Shown here: piece by piece, positions 26,638 through 36,652 of the stretch | Position numbering within the stretch: position 1 is the first letter of the stretch | Layout: each line of letters begins with the position of its first letter | Assembly (NCBI RefSeq): GCF_048820915.1 | Contig: NZ_JBMERR010000001.1 | Coordinates: 62,001-126,000 of the forward strand | Direction of reading: 5' to 3' | DNA from: Cribrihabitans_A pelagius | GTDB taxonomy: Bacteria; Pseudomonadota; Alphaproteobacteria; Rhodobacterales; Rhodobacteraceae | Length of the DNA: 64,000 nt | Notes under the pieces: model-generated | The model's input: the letters and a program-made list of their open reading frames with translations, nothing else | The model's database searches: none | What the model was told of the DNA's origin: nothing | Program-made: the position numbers and the translations under genes

Positions 26638-27939
26638 ATGGGACCTTCGAGCTTTGCACATCAGCTGGCCGCGCGCGCCGCTCTGCCCCGGCTCTCCGTC
26701 GGGATGCGGGAACCGGTCAATATCGGTTTTCTGGGGCCGCTCTCCGGGCCGGTGGAAAGCTGGGGGCGGCCCGGGCTCAACGGCTGCCGGATCTGGGAGG
26801 ACGGGCTGAACCGCGCAGGCGGGCTTCTGATCGGCGGCCGCCGCTACCCGGTGCGCATCCATGCCTTTGACTGCGGCTACGACCCCGAACGCGCCCGGGA
26901 CGGCGCGGTGGAGCTGGTGCAGAAACACGGCGTCACGCTGATGCTGATGCTGGGCGGCGACACCTTCGCGCCGGTGCGCGATTTCCTGATGCGCAACAAG
27001 GTCTTGACCTCGACCCTGCTGCCCACCGACCTGTCGCCTGACACCCCCTATCTGATCGCGCCGAGCGAGGCGCATCCGATCCAGAACGTGACCGGCGTGG
27101 CCTGGCTGGCGGAGCACCGGCCGGAGCTGAAAACCGTGGCGCTGTGCAGCCAGACCGACCTCTTGGGCTTGCCCGCCCAGGCGGTCTACCGCGCCGCCTT
27201 CAAGGCCGCCGGCCACGAGATTCTGCGGGAGGTGCAATATGATCCCGCCGCCACCGATCCGGCGCCGGTGGTCGATCCGATGCTGGATTCGGGCGCGGAT
27301 ATCCTGTGCTGGGGCTCTTCCTACACGCCGATGGTGCATGCGATGACCGAATATGCCCATGCCAAGGGCTTCACCGGGCAGATCCTCAGCTGCACGATGG
27401 ACGGCTACGAGCGGCTGGTGCAGCGCACTTCGGAAGAGTTCATGGAGGGGGTCTTGTTCCAGTTCCCGGATTTCGACGATCCGCTGCTGCGCGAAAAGGC
27501 CTTCTTCTTCAACCGCCCGCACGTGTTTTTCGAGGAATACAACCGCCGCTTCCCCGGCAGCTGGTCAGCAGTGAGCTGGGAGTATGTGGCAATTCTGGAC
27601 ATCTGGCACAGCGCGGTGGAAAAAGCGGGCTCGGTGCAGCCGCCCTCGGTGCTGGCAGCGATGAAGCAGCTCGGCCACGTCACCCACGCCTTTGGCGCCG
27701 CGGAATGGTGGGGCGACGATATTTTCGGCATCTCCAACGCGCTGGTTGGCGACTGGCCGGTGGTCACCATTCAGGAAGGCAAGGCGCGAATTGCGGGCTT
27801 CGGCTCGATCCCCGGCTGGCTGGCCCAGCATTCGGCCCTGCTCAAAAGCGAAATGAAGGCGCTGGGGCAGCTCTGGCATCAGCGGCTGGAAAGCGGCGCA
27901 CGGGGCAGCGAAGTCGGCTCCCGCGCGGTGCAGCTCTGA
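26638..27939 (+). CDS. Signal-less paralogue of a Liv-type substrate-binding protein (possible cytosolic sensor)
   Basis: 433 residues of the urea/short-chain-amide-type periplasmic-binding family. It is homologous over its full length to the binding protein at 29159 (shared PGLxGCxIW, LMLGGDT, STLLPxDLSP, FQFPDFDDP, ALVGDWPVV). Unlike that protein it has no hydrophobic or twin-arginine signal: the first 25 residues (GPSSFAHQLAARAALPRL and so on) are polar. ATG 26638 has AGGA upstream; a second ATG at residue 23 would still give no signal. AmiC of Pseudomonas, a cytoplasmic member of this fold, senses amides. A ligand-sensor role for a methylated amine is inference. It is divergent from tmm, and the GntR gene converges from the right. 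Confidence 0.8.
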   Translation: MGPSSFAHQLAARAALPRLSVGMREPVNIGFLGPLSGPVESWGRPGLNGCRIWEDGLNRAGGLLIGGRRYPVRIHAFDCGYDPERARDGAVELVQKHGVTLMLMLGGDTFAPVRDFLMRNKVLTSTLLPTDLSPDTPYLIAPSEAHPIQNVTGVAWLAEHRPELKTVALCSQTDLLGLPAQAVYRAAFKAAGHEILREVQYDPAATDPAPVVDPMLDSGADILCWGSSYTPMVHAMTEYAHAKGFTGQILSCTMDGYERLVQRTSEEFMEGVLFQFPDFDDPLLREKAFFFNRPHVFFEEYNRRFPGSWSAVSWEYVAILDIWHSAVEKAGSVQPPSVLAAMKQLGHVTHAFGAAEWWGDDIFGISNALVGDWPVVTIQEGKARIAGFGSIPGWLAQHSALLKSEMKALGQLWHQRLESGARGSEVGSRAVQL

Positions 27940-27957
27940 CCGCGGCTTGCGGCCCGC

Positions 27958-28683
27958 TCAGACGTCCTGCAGCAGCAGCTTCTGCTCGTCGATCAGGTGC
28001 AGCTTGATGAATTCCACCGCTGATTCCACATCCCGCGAGGCGATTGCGTTGAACAGCGTGTTGTAACGCTTCTGGTAGTCCTGCATGCGCTGCGGCGTCA
28101 GGTGGCGGCGGCGCAGCGCGGTGCGGTAGGACAGGCGGCAGGCTTCGATCGTCAGTTCGTAGCAGGAGGTCAGCAGCGGGTTGCCGGTGCCCTCGGCAAT
28201 CTTCCGGTAGAGGTCTTCCTCCGCCTCGATGAAGTCGCCGGGATCGGTGCGCACCGCCTCCACCCGGGCGAGGATCTGGTCCAGCTCCTCGATCTGGCGC
28301 GGGGTCATGTTGATGACGGCCAGCCGCACCATCTCCGGCTCCAGGATGCCGCGGACCACCAGGTGGTCCAGCGGCGAGGTGTCCCGCGCCAGCGCGGAAT
28401 AGGGCGCCTCCGGCTTGGGGTCGGAGCGGTATTTCACAAAGCTGCCGGAGCCCGGGCGGCGGTGGATCACGTTCTGCCCCGCCAGCACGTCCAGCGCCTC
28501 GCGCACGGTATTGCGGGCCACCCCCAGCTCCGAAGCCAGCGTGCGCTCTGACGGCAGTCGGGTGTCGACCGGGTAGGTGCCAGCCTTGATGCGGGCAAAC
28601 AGCGTGTCGATCACCACCTGCACCGTGGCCCCCACCGAATGGGAGCTGAGAATCTGGGAGGTTGTGTCATCCGCTGGGGTCAT
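27958..28683 (-). CDS. GntR-family regulator, FCD subfamily
   Basis: 241 residues from ATG 28683, with GAGG upstream. The winged helix-turn-helix spans ~20-85 (RLPSERTLASELGVARNTVREALDVL, HRRPGSGSFV). The C-terminal helical FCD ligand domain spans ~105-240 (GILEPEMVRLAVINMT, FIEAEEDLYRKIAEGTGN, LFNAIASRD), with candidate metal-binding acidic and histidine residues. It lies between the two binding-protein genes and close to tmm. It is the best candidate to bind the TTGGnCCnnACCAA sites. A palindrome, GATACCGGTATC (28753-28764), 70 bases upstream of the start could be autoregulatory. Confidence 0.9.
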   Translation of the reverse strand: MTPADDTTSQILSSHSVGATVQVVIDTLFARIKAGTYPVDTRLPSERTLASELGVARNTVREALDVLAGQNVIHRRPGSGSFVKYRSDPKPEAPYSALARDTSPLDHLVVRGILEPEMVRLAVINMTPRQIEELDQILARVEAVRTDPGDFIEAEEDLYRKIAEGTGNPLLTSCYELTIEACRLSYRTALRRRHLTPQRMQDYQKRYNTLFNAIASRDVESAVEFIKLHLIDEQKLLLQDV

Positions 28684-29158
28684 GGGGCCTCTTTCCGGGA
28701 GCCGGGGCGGGGAGAATCTCCCCCAGGGCACGGCGTTGCAACAGGGCCTTTGGATACCGGTATCTCAGGGGCCTGTGCAAGCGCAGGGTGCCGGATTCCC
28801 GGCTGCCGGGACCGGCATTCGGGGGCGGAAAGGCGCGCGGCGAAGGGGGATTGGTTCTTTTTTGGTCTAACCCTACCTTCCGGCCGAGGCGTGCCAACAT
28901 CACGCATTTATTAGAAAAAAACGGTAGGGCCGCGCCCTGCCTGCCTTTTGTCTAAGCATATTGATGCAATTCGCGGCTCAATGGGGAAAGAAAATTTCTT
29001 GGAGGTGAACCAATTGGCTGCTAGCCTGATCCGCGATGGGGCCAATTTCGCAAATTGGTTCAGAAGGGGCGCAGCAACCGCTCCCGTCCGCCAGTGGCGG
29101 CCCGTCTGCTTGAAAGCGCACCGCCGCGGGTCCGGCGGGTCCAACATGGGAGAACGAG
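28684..29158. promoter_or_regulatory. 475-base divergent control region between GntR and the binding-protein operon
   Basis: No gene was found. Elements seen: the palindrome GATACCGGTATC at 28753-28764; TTGGTTCTTTTTTGGTCTAA at 28851-28870, which matches the distal half of the tmm and dmmD leaders (TTGGTTCnTTTGGTCT); inverted heptamers CCCTACC (28871-28877) and GGTAGGG (28922-28928); AGGTGAACCAATTGG near 29003-29017; and CCAATTT/AAATTGG around CGC (29042-29058), a perfect palindrome with a three-base centre. GGGAGAACGAG just before 29159 is the ribosome-binding site. Several regulators, or several sites for one, are likely. Confidence 0.5.
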
Positions 29159-30448
29159 ATGATTTCCAGAATCGTGAAATCGGGGCTGAGCCGGCGGATG
29201 TTCCTGAAATCCACCGCCGCCACCGCGATCAGCGCCGGGCTGCCCGGCGCCAGCCTTGCCGCCGGCGGCACCATCAGGATCGGCTTCCTCGCGCCGCTGA
29301 CCGGCGCGGTGGCGGCCTGGGGCAAGCCCGGCCTCGACGGCTGCCAGATCTGGGCCGAGCGGGTCAACGCCGCGGGCGGCATCAAGCTGGCGGATGGCAG
29401 CTACCCGGTTGAACTGGTCGCCTATGACAACGAATACGACCCGGCCAAGGCGCGCACCGGCGCGACCAAGCTGATCCGCGAGGACGGCGTGAGTTTCATC
29501 ATGATGCTGGGCGGCGACACCTGGCCCGGGGTGCAGCCGGTGGCGGACAAGACGGGGATGCTGTTTTCCACCCTGCTGCCCTCGGACCTGTCGCCCGAGA
29601 CCAATACGCTGATTGCACCGGCCGAGGTGCATCCGATCTACAACGTCACCGGCGTCGAATGGCTGGCCGAGAACAAGCCCGAGCTGAAGACCGCGGTGAT
29701 GTGCGCGCAGGACGATGCGCTGGGGCTGCCGTCGGTTGCGACCTATCTGGCCGCGTTCGAGGCCGCGGGCATCGAAATGCTGGACGAGCCGCTGCTGTTC
29801 GACCCGGCCACCACGGATTTCGCGCCGGTCGTGACACGGCTGATCAGCAAGGATCCGGATATCGTCTGTCTCGACACCTGCTACAGCGACTATGTGCACC
29901 CGATTGCCGAGCAGCTGTTCCAGCAGGGCTTCAAGGGGCAGATTATCTCCTGCACCGCGGATTTCTACGACCAGATGATCGCCAAGACGTCGGAAGAGTT
30001 CATGGAAGGGTTCGTCTTCCAGTTCCCGGATTTCGACGACCCGGCGCTGAACGGCGGCAATATCAACTTCACCGACCCGAACGGGTTTTATGCGGAGTTC
30101 AACAAGCGCCATCCGGGCCAGTGGGGCGCGGTGAGCTGGGAATATGCCTCGATCATGGATCTGTGGAAGGCCGCTGCGGAGAAGGCCGGATCGGCAAGCC
30201 CGGATGCGGTGGCGGCCGCCATGAAAGACGGCAAGGGCAAGCACGCCTTTGGCGATGCCGACTGGTGGGGCACCGAGCTGTTCGGTATCGACAACGCGCT
30301 GGTGGGCGACTGGCCGGTGGTGGCGATCGAGAAGGGCAAGGCCAGGATCAAGGACTTCCGCTCGATCCCGGACTGGTACGCCAAGCACGGCGATCTGCTG
30401 GTCAAGCACATGCAGGCCTATGACCAGATGTGGGACCAGCGCGGCTGA
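29159..30448 (+). CDS. Substrate-binding protein of the second Liv-type ABC transporter, Tat-exported
   Basis: 429 residues. A twin-arginine signal, LSRRMFLKSTAATAISAG, sits at ~10-27, with cleavage near residue 35 (SLAAGG). The mature protein is a type I binding protein of the urea/amide group (IRIGFLAPLTGAVAAWGKPG). It heads an operon with livH, livM, livG, livF and an unknown gene. The methylated-amine context suggests a small nitrogen compound as substrate, but nothing in the sequence proves which. The known roseobacter TMAO transporter TmoXWV belongs to a different ABC class and is absent here. Confidence 0.9.
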   Translation: MISRIVKSGLSRRMFLKSTAATAISAGLPGASLAAGGTIRIGFLAPLTGAVAAWGKPGLDGCQIWAERVNAAGGIKLADGSYPVELVAYDNEYDPAKARTGATKLIREDGVSFIMMLGGDTWPGVQPVADKTGMLFSTLLPSDLSPETNTLIAPAEVHPIYNVTGVEWLAENKPELKTAVMCAQDDALGLPSVATYLAAFEAAGIEMLDEPLLFDPATTDFAPVVTRLISKDPDIVCLDTCYSDYVHPIAEQLFQQGFKGQIISCTADFYDQMIAKTSEEFMEGFVFQFPDFDDPALNGGNINFTDPNGFYAEFNKRHPGQWGAVSWEYASIMDLWKAAAEKAGSASPDAVAAAMKDGKGKHAFGDADWWGTELFGIDNALVGDWPVVAIEKGKARIKDFRSIPDWYAKHGDLLVKHMQAYDQMWDQRG

Positions 30449-30520
30449 CAGCCGGCGCGGCCCTGGACGGCGCGGGAGGATGCCCGCGCCGCGGACCACC
30501 AGAACAAAAGAGACAAAGCA

Positions 30521-31390
30521 ATGCTGGAGCTTTTGGCGCAGACCGGCCTCAACGCCGTGTATGCTGCGAGCTATATTTCCCTTGTTGCCGTGGGGCTTGT
30601 GCTGATTTTCGGGGTCATGGGGGTGATCAACTTCGCCCATGGCGAACTGTTCATGGCGGGCGCCTACGCGGTTGTGGCGCTCTACGCCGATCTGAACGTG
30701 CCCTTTTTCGCCGCGGTCGCCGCCGGGCTGCTGTTTGTGGGCTGCCTCGGCCTCTTGATGGAGCGCGCGCTGTTCCGGCCGTTGAAGGACAACCCCCTGG
30801 GCGGGCTGGTGGCTTCGATCGGCTTCCTGATGATCCTGCAGGCGCTGGCGGTGATGGTGTTCGGCGTGCGGATGGAGCACGTCCCGCCGGTCACCCAGGA
30901 GGTGATCGCCTTCAGCGACAAGGTGCGGCTGCCGGTGGCGCGGCTCTACGTGATCGTGGCCGCGGCGGTTCTGCTCGCGGCACTTTGGTACTTCCTGAAA
31001 CGCACCAGGTTCGGCTGGGCGCTGCGCGCCTCGGCGCAGGATCCGGAGGCGGCAGCCCTTCAGGGGATTTCGATCACCCAGACAGCGCGCATTGCCATGT
31101 TCATCGGCGCGGGGCTGGCGGGGATTGCGGGCGCGCTGACCGCGCCGCTGGTCTCGGTCAACCCGCATATGGGCCATTCGGTGATCGTCACCGCCTTCAT
31201 CGTCATCATCGTCGGCGGCGTCGGTTCGCTGGAAGGCGCCATCGTCGCCTCCGTCGCCTATGCGCTGGTGCATACCTTCGTCACCACCTTTTATGACGGC
31301 GTGCTGGCCGACATCGTGGGGTTGTCCTTGATGCTTGCCGTGCTGATCGTGAAGCCGGCGGGCCTGTTCGGGAGGGCGGACCGTGCCTAA
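30521..31390 (+). CDS. Liv-type ABC transporter permease (LivH family)
   Basis: 289 residues of hydrophobic LivH-type permease: LVLIFGVMGVINFAHGELFMAG near residues 27-48 and VVIVGG-like FIVIIVGGVGSLEGAIVAS near 230. The ATG has AGAGACAAAG upstream, and the gene starts 72 bases after the binding-protein stop. It overlaps livM by eight bases. Confidence 0.93.
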   Translation: MLELLAQTGLNAVYAASYISLVAVGLVLIFGVMGVINFAHGELFMAGAYAVVALYADLNVPFFAAVAAGLLFVGCLGLLMERALFRPLKDNPLGGLVASIGFLMILQALAVMVFGVRMEHVPPVTQEVIAFSDKVRLPVARLYVIVAAAVLLAALWYFLKRTRFGWALRASAQDPEAAALQGISITQTARIAMFIGAGLAGIAGALTAPLVSVNPHMGHSVIVTAFIVIIVGGVGSLEGAIVASVAYALVHTFVTTFYDGVLADIVGLSLMLAVLIVKPAGLFGRADRA

Positions 31391-32363
31391 GTTGCTGATC
31401 TGGATCGCGGCCCTCGCCGCGCTCATCGCGCTGCCGCATGGGCTCAGCTTCTCGCAGCAGGAAATCCTGGTGTTCCTCACCATCAACGTGCTCTTGGTGG
31501 CGAGCTACCGGCTGCTTACGCTCACCGGGGAATGGTCGCTGGGCCATGTGGTGATTATGGGGGTTGGGGCGTACACCTCGGCGCTCTTGACCAAGAAGCT
31601 GGGCGTTTTTGTCCCTGTCTCGATGCTGCTCGGCGGCGCGTCTGCGGCGCTGATTGCGGTGCTCCTGTCCTTCCCGCTGTTCCGGATGAAGGGCTTCTAT
31701 TTCCTCATCGGTTCCTTTGCGGCGGGGGAGATCATCCGCCTGTTGTGGAAACGGTTCCGCGATCCCTTCGGCGGCGCCAAGGGCATCAAGGGGATCGACC
31801 CGATGCCGGACTTTTCGCTCGGCTTCTACCAGTTCGATTTCTTCGAGCCGACTTCCTACTACTACTTCGCGGGCGTCATCGTTGCGGTCTGCCTATGGAT
31901 TTTGTGGCGGATCGAGAAGTCGCCCGTCGGCCTCACTTTCCACGCGGTGCATTGGCAGGACAAGCTGGCGCAGGCTTCGGGTGTGAATGTGCGCGCCTAC
32001 CGGACGCTGGCCTTTGCCATCGCCTCGGGCTTTGCCGGCATCTCCGGCGCTCTGCTGGCGCATTATGTCGGCACCATCAATCCCAACGCCTTTGACATCG
32101 ACCTGATGGTCTATGTGCTGACCTGGGCCATCGTCGGCGGCACCGCCACCTTCTACGGGCCGATCCTCGGCTGCGTGGTGCTGACGGTGCTCAACGAGAT
32201 CGTCCTGCGCGAGCTCGGGCTCGAGCAGATGCGGCCGCTGGTCTATGGCGCCATCATGATCCTGTCGATCCTGTTCCTGCCCAACGGGCTGGAAAGCATC
32301 GTGCAGAAACTCACCCCAAGACGCGCTGCAGGCGGCGCGCCGGAACGGAGCCCGGCAGAATGA
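31383..32363 (+). CDS. Liv-type ABC transporter permease (LivM family)
   Basis: 326 residues from a GTG at 31383 with GGAGGG just upstream. LivM-type features: LTLTGEWSLGHVVIMGVGAYTSALL and a periplasmic stretch around FRDPFGGAKGIKGIDPMPD. It has about ten hydrophobic segments and overlaps both neighbours (livH by 8 bases, livG by 4). Confidence 0.92.
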   Translation: MPKLLIWIAALAALIALPHGLSFSQQEILVFLTINVLLVASYRLLTLTGEWSLGHVVIMGVGAYTSALLTKKLGVFVPVSMLLGGASAALIAVLLSFPLFRMKGFYFLIGSFAAGEIIRLLWKRFRDPFGGAKGIKGIDPMPDFSLGFYQFDFFEPTSYYYFAGVIVAVCLWILWRIEKSPVGLTFHAVHWQDKLAQASGVNVRAYRTLAFAIASGFAGISGALLAHYVGTINPNAFDIDLMVYVLTWAIVGGTATFYGPILGCVVLTVLNEIVLRELGLEQMRPLVYGAIMILSILFLPNGLESIVQKLTPRRAAGGAPERSPAE

Positions 32364-33116
32364 GCGATTTTCTCGAAGTCAAAGACCTCACCATGCGGTT
32401 TGGCGGTCTGACCGCGGTGGACGGGTTGTCCTTCAAGGTGGCGCATGGCGCGATCCACGGTCTGATCGGCCCCAACGGGGCGGGCAAGACCACGACCTTC
32501 AACATGATCTCGGGCTTCTACACGCCGACCGCGGGGCAGGTGCTGCTCAGGGGCGAGGATATCTCTGGCCTGCAGATGCATGAGGTGGCCCGGCGCGGGG
32601 TGGTGCGGACCTTCCAGCACTCGACGCTGTTTGCCGAACTGACCGTCTTGGAGAATGCGCTGGTCGGCACGCATATGCCGTTCCGCCCCAACATCTTTGC
32701 CGCGATCATCGGCTGGGACCGGGAGGACCGCAGCGGCGCCGAGGCACGCGCTCGGGAGGCGCTGGAGTTCTTCGGCCTCGGCCGCGTGAAGCACGAGCGC
32801 GCGGGCGATCTCTCCCACGGCCACCAGCGTGCGCTTGGCATGGCGGTGGCTTATGCCAGCCACCCGGATGTGATCCTGCTGGACGAGCCCTTCACCGGCA
32901 TGAACCCGGAAGAGACCCGGCAGATGATGGACCTGATGCGGCGGCTGAAAGCGGATGGCATCACCATTCTGCTGGTCGAGCACGACATGCAGGCGATCAT
33001 GGGGCTCTGCGACAGCATCACCTGCATGAGCTTCGGCAAGTTCCTGGCCGAGGGCGGCCCGCAGGAGATCCGCAACCACCCGGCGGTGATCGAAGCCTAT
33101 TTGGGAGGCGCGCGCC

Positions 33117-33127
<11 letters not shown>
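32360..33127 (+). CDS. Liv-type ABC transporter ATP-binding protein (LivG family)
   Basis: 255 residues. Walker A GPNGAGKTT, LivG-form signature LSHGHQRALGMAV and Walker B VILLDEPFTGM. The start overlaps the livM stop (ATGA). It pairs with the following LivF. Confidence 0.94.
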
Positions 33128-33824
<697 letters not shown>

Positions 33825-34411
33825 GCGGGATGCAGAGCTGCGCGCGGCCCGCGCGGCGGGCTGGTCGCGCGGGGATCTGATGTGGGAGCGGCAAATGGAG
33901 GCCGGGCTGGCCGCCGCCGCCCGCGGCGCGGCGGGGCCGGCGCGCCGGCGCTTCCGGCTGGCGCATCTGCTGGCGCGCGCGGCGTTTGCCCCGGAGGACT
34001 TGCGCCGGGCCACTGCCGCAGCCAATCTGGCGATCTTGCACATGGCGGCCGGGCGGGTGCACCGGGCGGAGCGGTTTCAGGCGCAGGCACTTGCGGTCTG
34101 GCGCGGCGCCGCGGAGCAGGTGGCGGCGATGACGGTGGCGCCTCGCAGCCGGTCCTCGCTGTTTCATCTGCGGATGGAGGCGCTGCACCGCGACACCTAT
34201 CACGCCAACCTCCGCACCCGCATCATTCGCATCACCACCGAAGCTGAAGCCACACTGCGCAGCCTCACTTCTGCGCAACCGCCGGCCCACCGCCACGCGG
34301 CCCGCTGGCGCGGCGAAAAGCCTGCGGTTCTTGATGGCACCCGCAAGATCCTGGGCGCGAGCCTGCTGATCCTCGACCGCTGAACACAGGCGCGCAAGGG
34401 CCGCAGCCGCG

Positions 34412-34438
34412 GCCCGGGGCTTTGTGCTCCGGGCTTTT
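34412..34438 (+). terminator. Rho-independent terminator of the second Liv operon
   Basis: GCCCGGGGC and GCTCCGGGC form a nine-pair stem (one G-T pair) around TTTGT and are followed by TTTT, 28 bases after the last stop codon. Confidence 0.75.
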
Positions 34439-34540
34439 GCGCCCGCAGTCCAGCGCCGCAGGGCGGGGCGCTGGAGGCAGGGCAACATGCGGCAAGCCCG
34501 GCTGCCGTGGCGGCAGGGGTTGGGAATTTTGCGTAATGGC

Positions 34541-34555
34541 AGTAAAATAAGTTTC
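34541..34555. promoter_or_regulatory. AAAATAAGTTTC motif ahead of the XRE-cupin gene
   Basis: AGTAAAATAAGTTTC lies 83 bases before the XRE-cupin start. Similar sequences occur before amt (39867-39880 inverted, and 39921-39936) and before mgsA (41626-41640). It may be this regulator's own operator; that is inference. Confidence 0.45.
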
Positions 34556-34637
34556 GCGCGGATCGTTGCGCCAGGAGCCGCCTCCGTGTATCAGCCGCAG
34601 CGCTCTTGTCACAGGCAGGAAACAAGGAAGTATAGAC

Positions 34638-35294
34638 GTGGCGAAACTGAAAGAAGACCCCGACGCAGTGGCGAACCCGCTTTCACAGGACCCGCACCGG
34701 GTGCGCGAGGGCTCCGAGAAGGTGCTCGAAGTGGCGATTGGCCGCGAGGTGCGCTCGTTCCGGCGCCAGCAGGGCATCACCGTGGCCGACCTTGCCAATC
34801 TGACCGGCCTGTCGATCGGCATGCTGTCGAAGATCGAGAACGGCAATACCTCGCCTTCGCTCACCACGCTGCAACTGCTGGCCAATGCCCTGAGCGTTCC
34901 GATCACTTCCTTCTTCCGCCGCTTCGAAGAATCCCGCGAGGCGGTGCACACCAGGTCGGGCGAAGGCGTCGCCATCGAGCGCGCAGGCACCCGGGCGGGG
35001 CACCAGTACCAGCTTCTGGGGCACATCGGGGCCAATGCCTCGGGCGTGATGGTGGAGCCGTACATGATCACCCTGACCGAGGAATCGGATATCTTCCCCA
35101 CCTTCCAGCACGACGGGATCGAAATGCTCTACATGCTGGAGGGCGAGGTGGATTACCGGCACGGCGACAAGGTGTTCCCGCTGAAGCCGGGCGACACCCT
35201 GTTCTTCGACGCCGACGCGCCGCACGGGCCGGAAGGGCTGGTGAAACTGCCCGCGCGCTACCTGTCGATCATCTCCTACCCGCAGTCGAACTGA
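34638..35294 (+). CDS. XRE-family regulator with C-terminal cupin sensor domain
   Basis: 218 residues from GTG 34638, with AAGGAAG about nine bases upstream. The HTH_3 domain spans ~30-90 (RSFRRQQGITVADLANLTGLS, SKIENGNTSPSLTTLQLLANAL). The cupin_2 domain spans ~140-215 (HDGIEMLYMLEGEVDYRHGD, LKPGDTLFFDADAPHGPEG). This two-domain class senses small polar ligands and controls amine, amino-acid or polyamine genes. It lies between the Liv and dmm operons. Regulation of the methylamine operon at 40-46 kb is inferred from the shared AT-rich motif. Confidence 0.88.
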   Translation: MAKLKEDPDAVANPLSQDPHRVREGSEKVLEVAIGREVRSFRRQQGITVADLANLTGLSIGMLSKIENGNTSPSLTTLQLLANALSVPITSFFRRFEESREAVHTRSGEGVAIERAGTRAGHQYQLLGHIGANASGVMVEPYMITLTEESDIFPTFQHDGIEMLYMLEGEVDYRHGDKVFPLKPGDTLFFDADAPHGPEGLVKLPARYLSIISYPQSN

Positions 35295-35599
35295 CCGGTA
35301 TTTCGCCCGGGGGCGGGTTCCCGCCCGGGCCGGGACATTCAAAGAATGCCCCTCTCCGGTTGGGCCGGGCGCCGCGCTGACGCCGGCGCTTTTGCGTTTT
35401 GCGGCAGCTGTTCCGGCGGGCGCCCGCAGCGCGCGCAAGCGCGCTGCCCGGCCCAACACGGCGCAGCCTGCAGTCTGCGGCCGGGGCGGGAGGTGCTGCC
35501 TATTCTGGGTAGCGCAACAAAAAGCCTGCCGGCGGCAGAGGGGCACCGGCAGGCTTTGGGTCCCGGCCGAAGAATGGAGCCGGGTCTGGAAAACGGGCC
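35295..35599. repeat. Gap with REP-like element (inverted ends at 35359-35370 and 35446-35457)
   Basis: 305 bases between convergent genes, no gene. The ends GTTGGGCCGGGC and GCCCGGCCCAAC are exact 12-bp inverted repeats 75 bases apart and enclose further GC-rich hairpins. The ends resemble those of the 9641-9679 element, and TGGCCCAAC recurs near 61040. A CCCGGGGGCGGG-type hairpin sits just after the XRE stop and may terminate it. Confidence 0.55.
35521..35557 (-). terminator. Terminator of the dmm operon (possibly bidirectional)
   Basis: AAAGCCTGCCGG and CCGGCAGGCTTT form a perfect 12-bp stem around 13 bases. On the minus strand it is followed by TTGTTG, extending the T run to five. It lies 43 bases after the dmmC stop and can also stop transcription from the XRE side. 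Confidence 0.85.
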
Positions 35600-36643
35600 T
35601 CAGTCGTCGGGCCAGATACCGTCCGAGGTCGGGCTGCCGTCGTCATACTGGGACAGCCATTCCACCATCAACGGGCGGTTGTCGATGAAGCCCTTGTAGG
35701 TGGCCAGCTCCTCCGGCAGGTCACGGATCACCCGGTGCAGGCGGCGGGCCCATTTCGGCACTGTCACCAGATCCTCGAAGCGGATCAGGTAGCAGCGGAT
35801 CGGGAACACAAGCGCGTTGGAGCGCGGCAGCCGGAAGAAGGTCTGCAGCTCCACCCGCAGGTGCTGTTTCTCGCCTATGTTCTCCATCGTCAGGCCTTGT
35901 TTCATCACGCCCCACTTGTGATAGTTTTCAGGCGAGGTATCGAGCAGCGGGTTCACGGTCATTGTCCAGTTCAGCCGCCGGGCGGGCTGGCCCTGCTGGA
36001 TGTTCAGGAGGAACTTCAACGCGCGCACGAAGATGCCCATCTCATGCGCCTTCGGCACCGGGGCGTGCCATTCGAAGAAGTTCATGCCGATGTCAAAGTC
36101 CAGCGACCAGTCCGCCTGGGTGGTGACCATGCCGGCATCCATCCACAGATTGTCGTCGCGCTGGTCCAGCACCGCAAAGTCGCCCTGGGTCTGGCGGGTG
36201 ATATATTCCATCGGCCCGTAGGGCAGGGTGCTTTCATCCAGGAAGGTGAAGGTGTCGTCGATGCCCAGAGGCTTGTTCACCCAGCGCCAGCGGTTGCCGT
36301 CCTTGTGCAGCTCGAACAGATCCGGGTATTCGGCCGCCTTGGCCTCCATGATCAGCTCGACCAGATCCCAGCCCGCCAGCGTCATATGCGGCAGCGACTG
36401 GCAGCGCAGCGGATCGTCCGCCAGAACCCGGGCGCGGTCCTTCATTTCCGAAACATAATGCTCGTCGACGTCAAAGGTGCGCTCGAAGACCGAGCCGGGC
36501 CGGTAGGACTTATGCGGCTCCATGTTCACCGAGTACATGTAGCTGTCTTCGTGGAACGGGAAGGGAAAGCGCTTGATTGCCCAGTCCGAGTTCTTGAAGG
36601 TGAAGTCGCCGTAGAAGGTTTCGTCGTTGAATTGAATAGTCAT
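35600..36643 (-). CDS. dmmC: Dimethylamine monooxygenase haem subunit (DUF3445, oxidative N-demethylase)
   Basis: 347 residues of the DUF3445 family, known as the haem-dependent oxidative N-demethylase with a PAS-like catalytic fold. It converts dimethylamine to methylamine and formaldehyde with electrons from a reductase partner. The family segments FPFPFHEDSYMYSVNMEPH near 27-45 and MNFFEWHAPVPKAHEMG near 190-206 are present; TRQTQGDFAVLDQRDDNLW lies between. GAGGAAAG precedes the ATG. It is the last gene of dmmDABC. The letter assignment follows the gene order and is less sure than the function. Confidence 0.88.
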   Translation of the reverse strand: MTIQFNDETFYGDFTFKNSDWAIKRFPFPFHEDSYMYSVNMEPHKSYRPGSVFERTFDVDEHYVSEMKDRARVLADDPLRCQSLPHMTLAGWDLVELIMEAKAAEYPDLFELHKDGNRWRWVNKPLGIDDTFTFLDESTLPYGPMEYITRQTQGDFAVLDQRDDNLWMDAGMVTTQADWSLDFDIGMNFFEWHAPVPKAHEMGIFVRALKFLLNIQQGQPARRLNWTMTVNPLLDTSPENYHKWGVMKQGLTMENIGEKQHLRVELQTFFRLPRSNALVFPIRCYLIRFEDLVTVPKWARRLHRVIRDLPEELATYKGFIDNRPLMVEWLSQYDDGSPTSDGIWPDD

Positions 36644-36652
36644 TTTCTTTCC

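Noticed and set aside
28639..28955. Several 75-97-residue open frames in the GntR/binding-protein gap
   Set aside because: Different frames overlap one another on both strands, have no start signals and sit on palindromes and operator-like sites.
29060..31486. 808-residue minus-strand open frame
   Set aside because: Shadow of the binding-protein and livH genes; His/Arg-rich composition typical of antisense frames.
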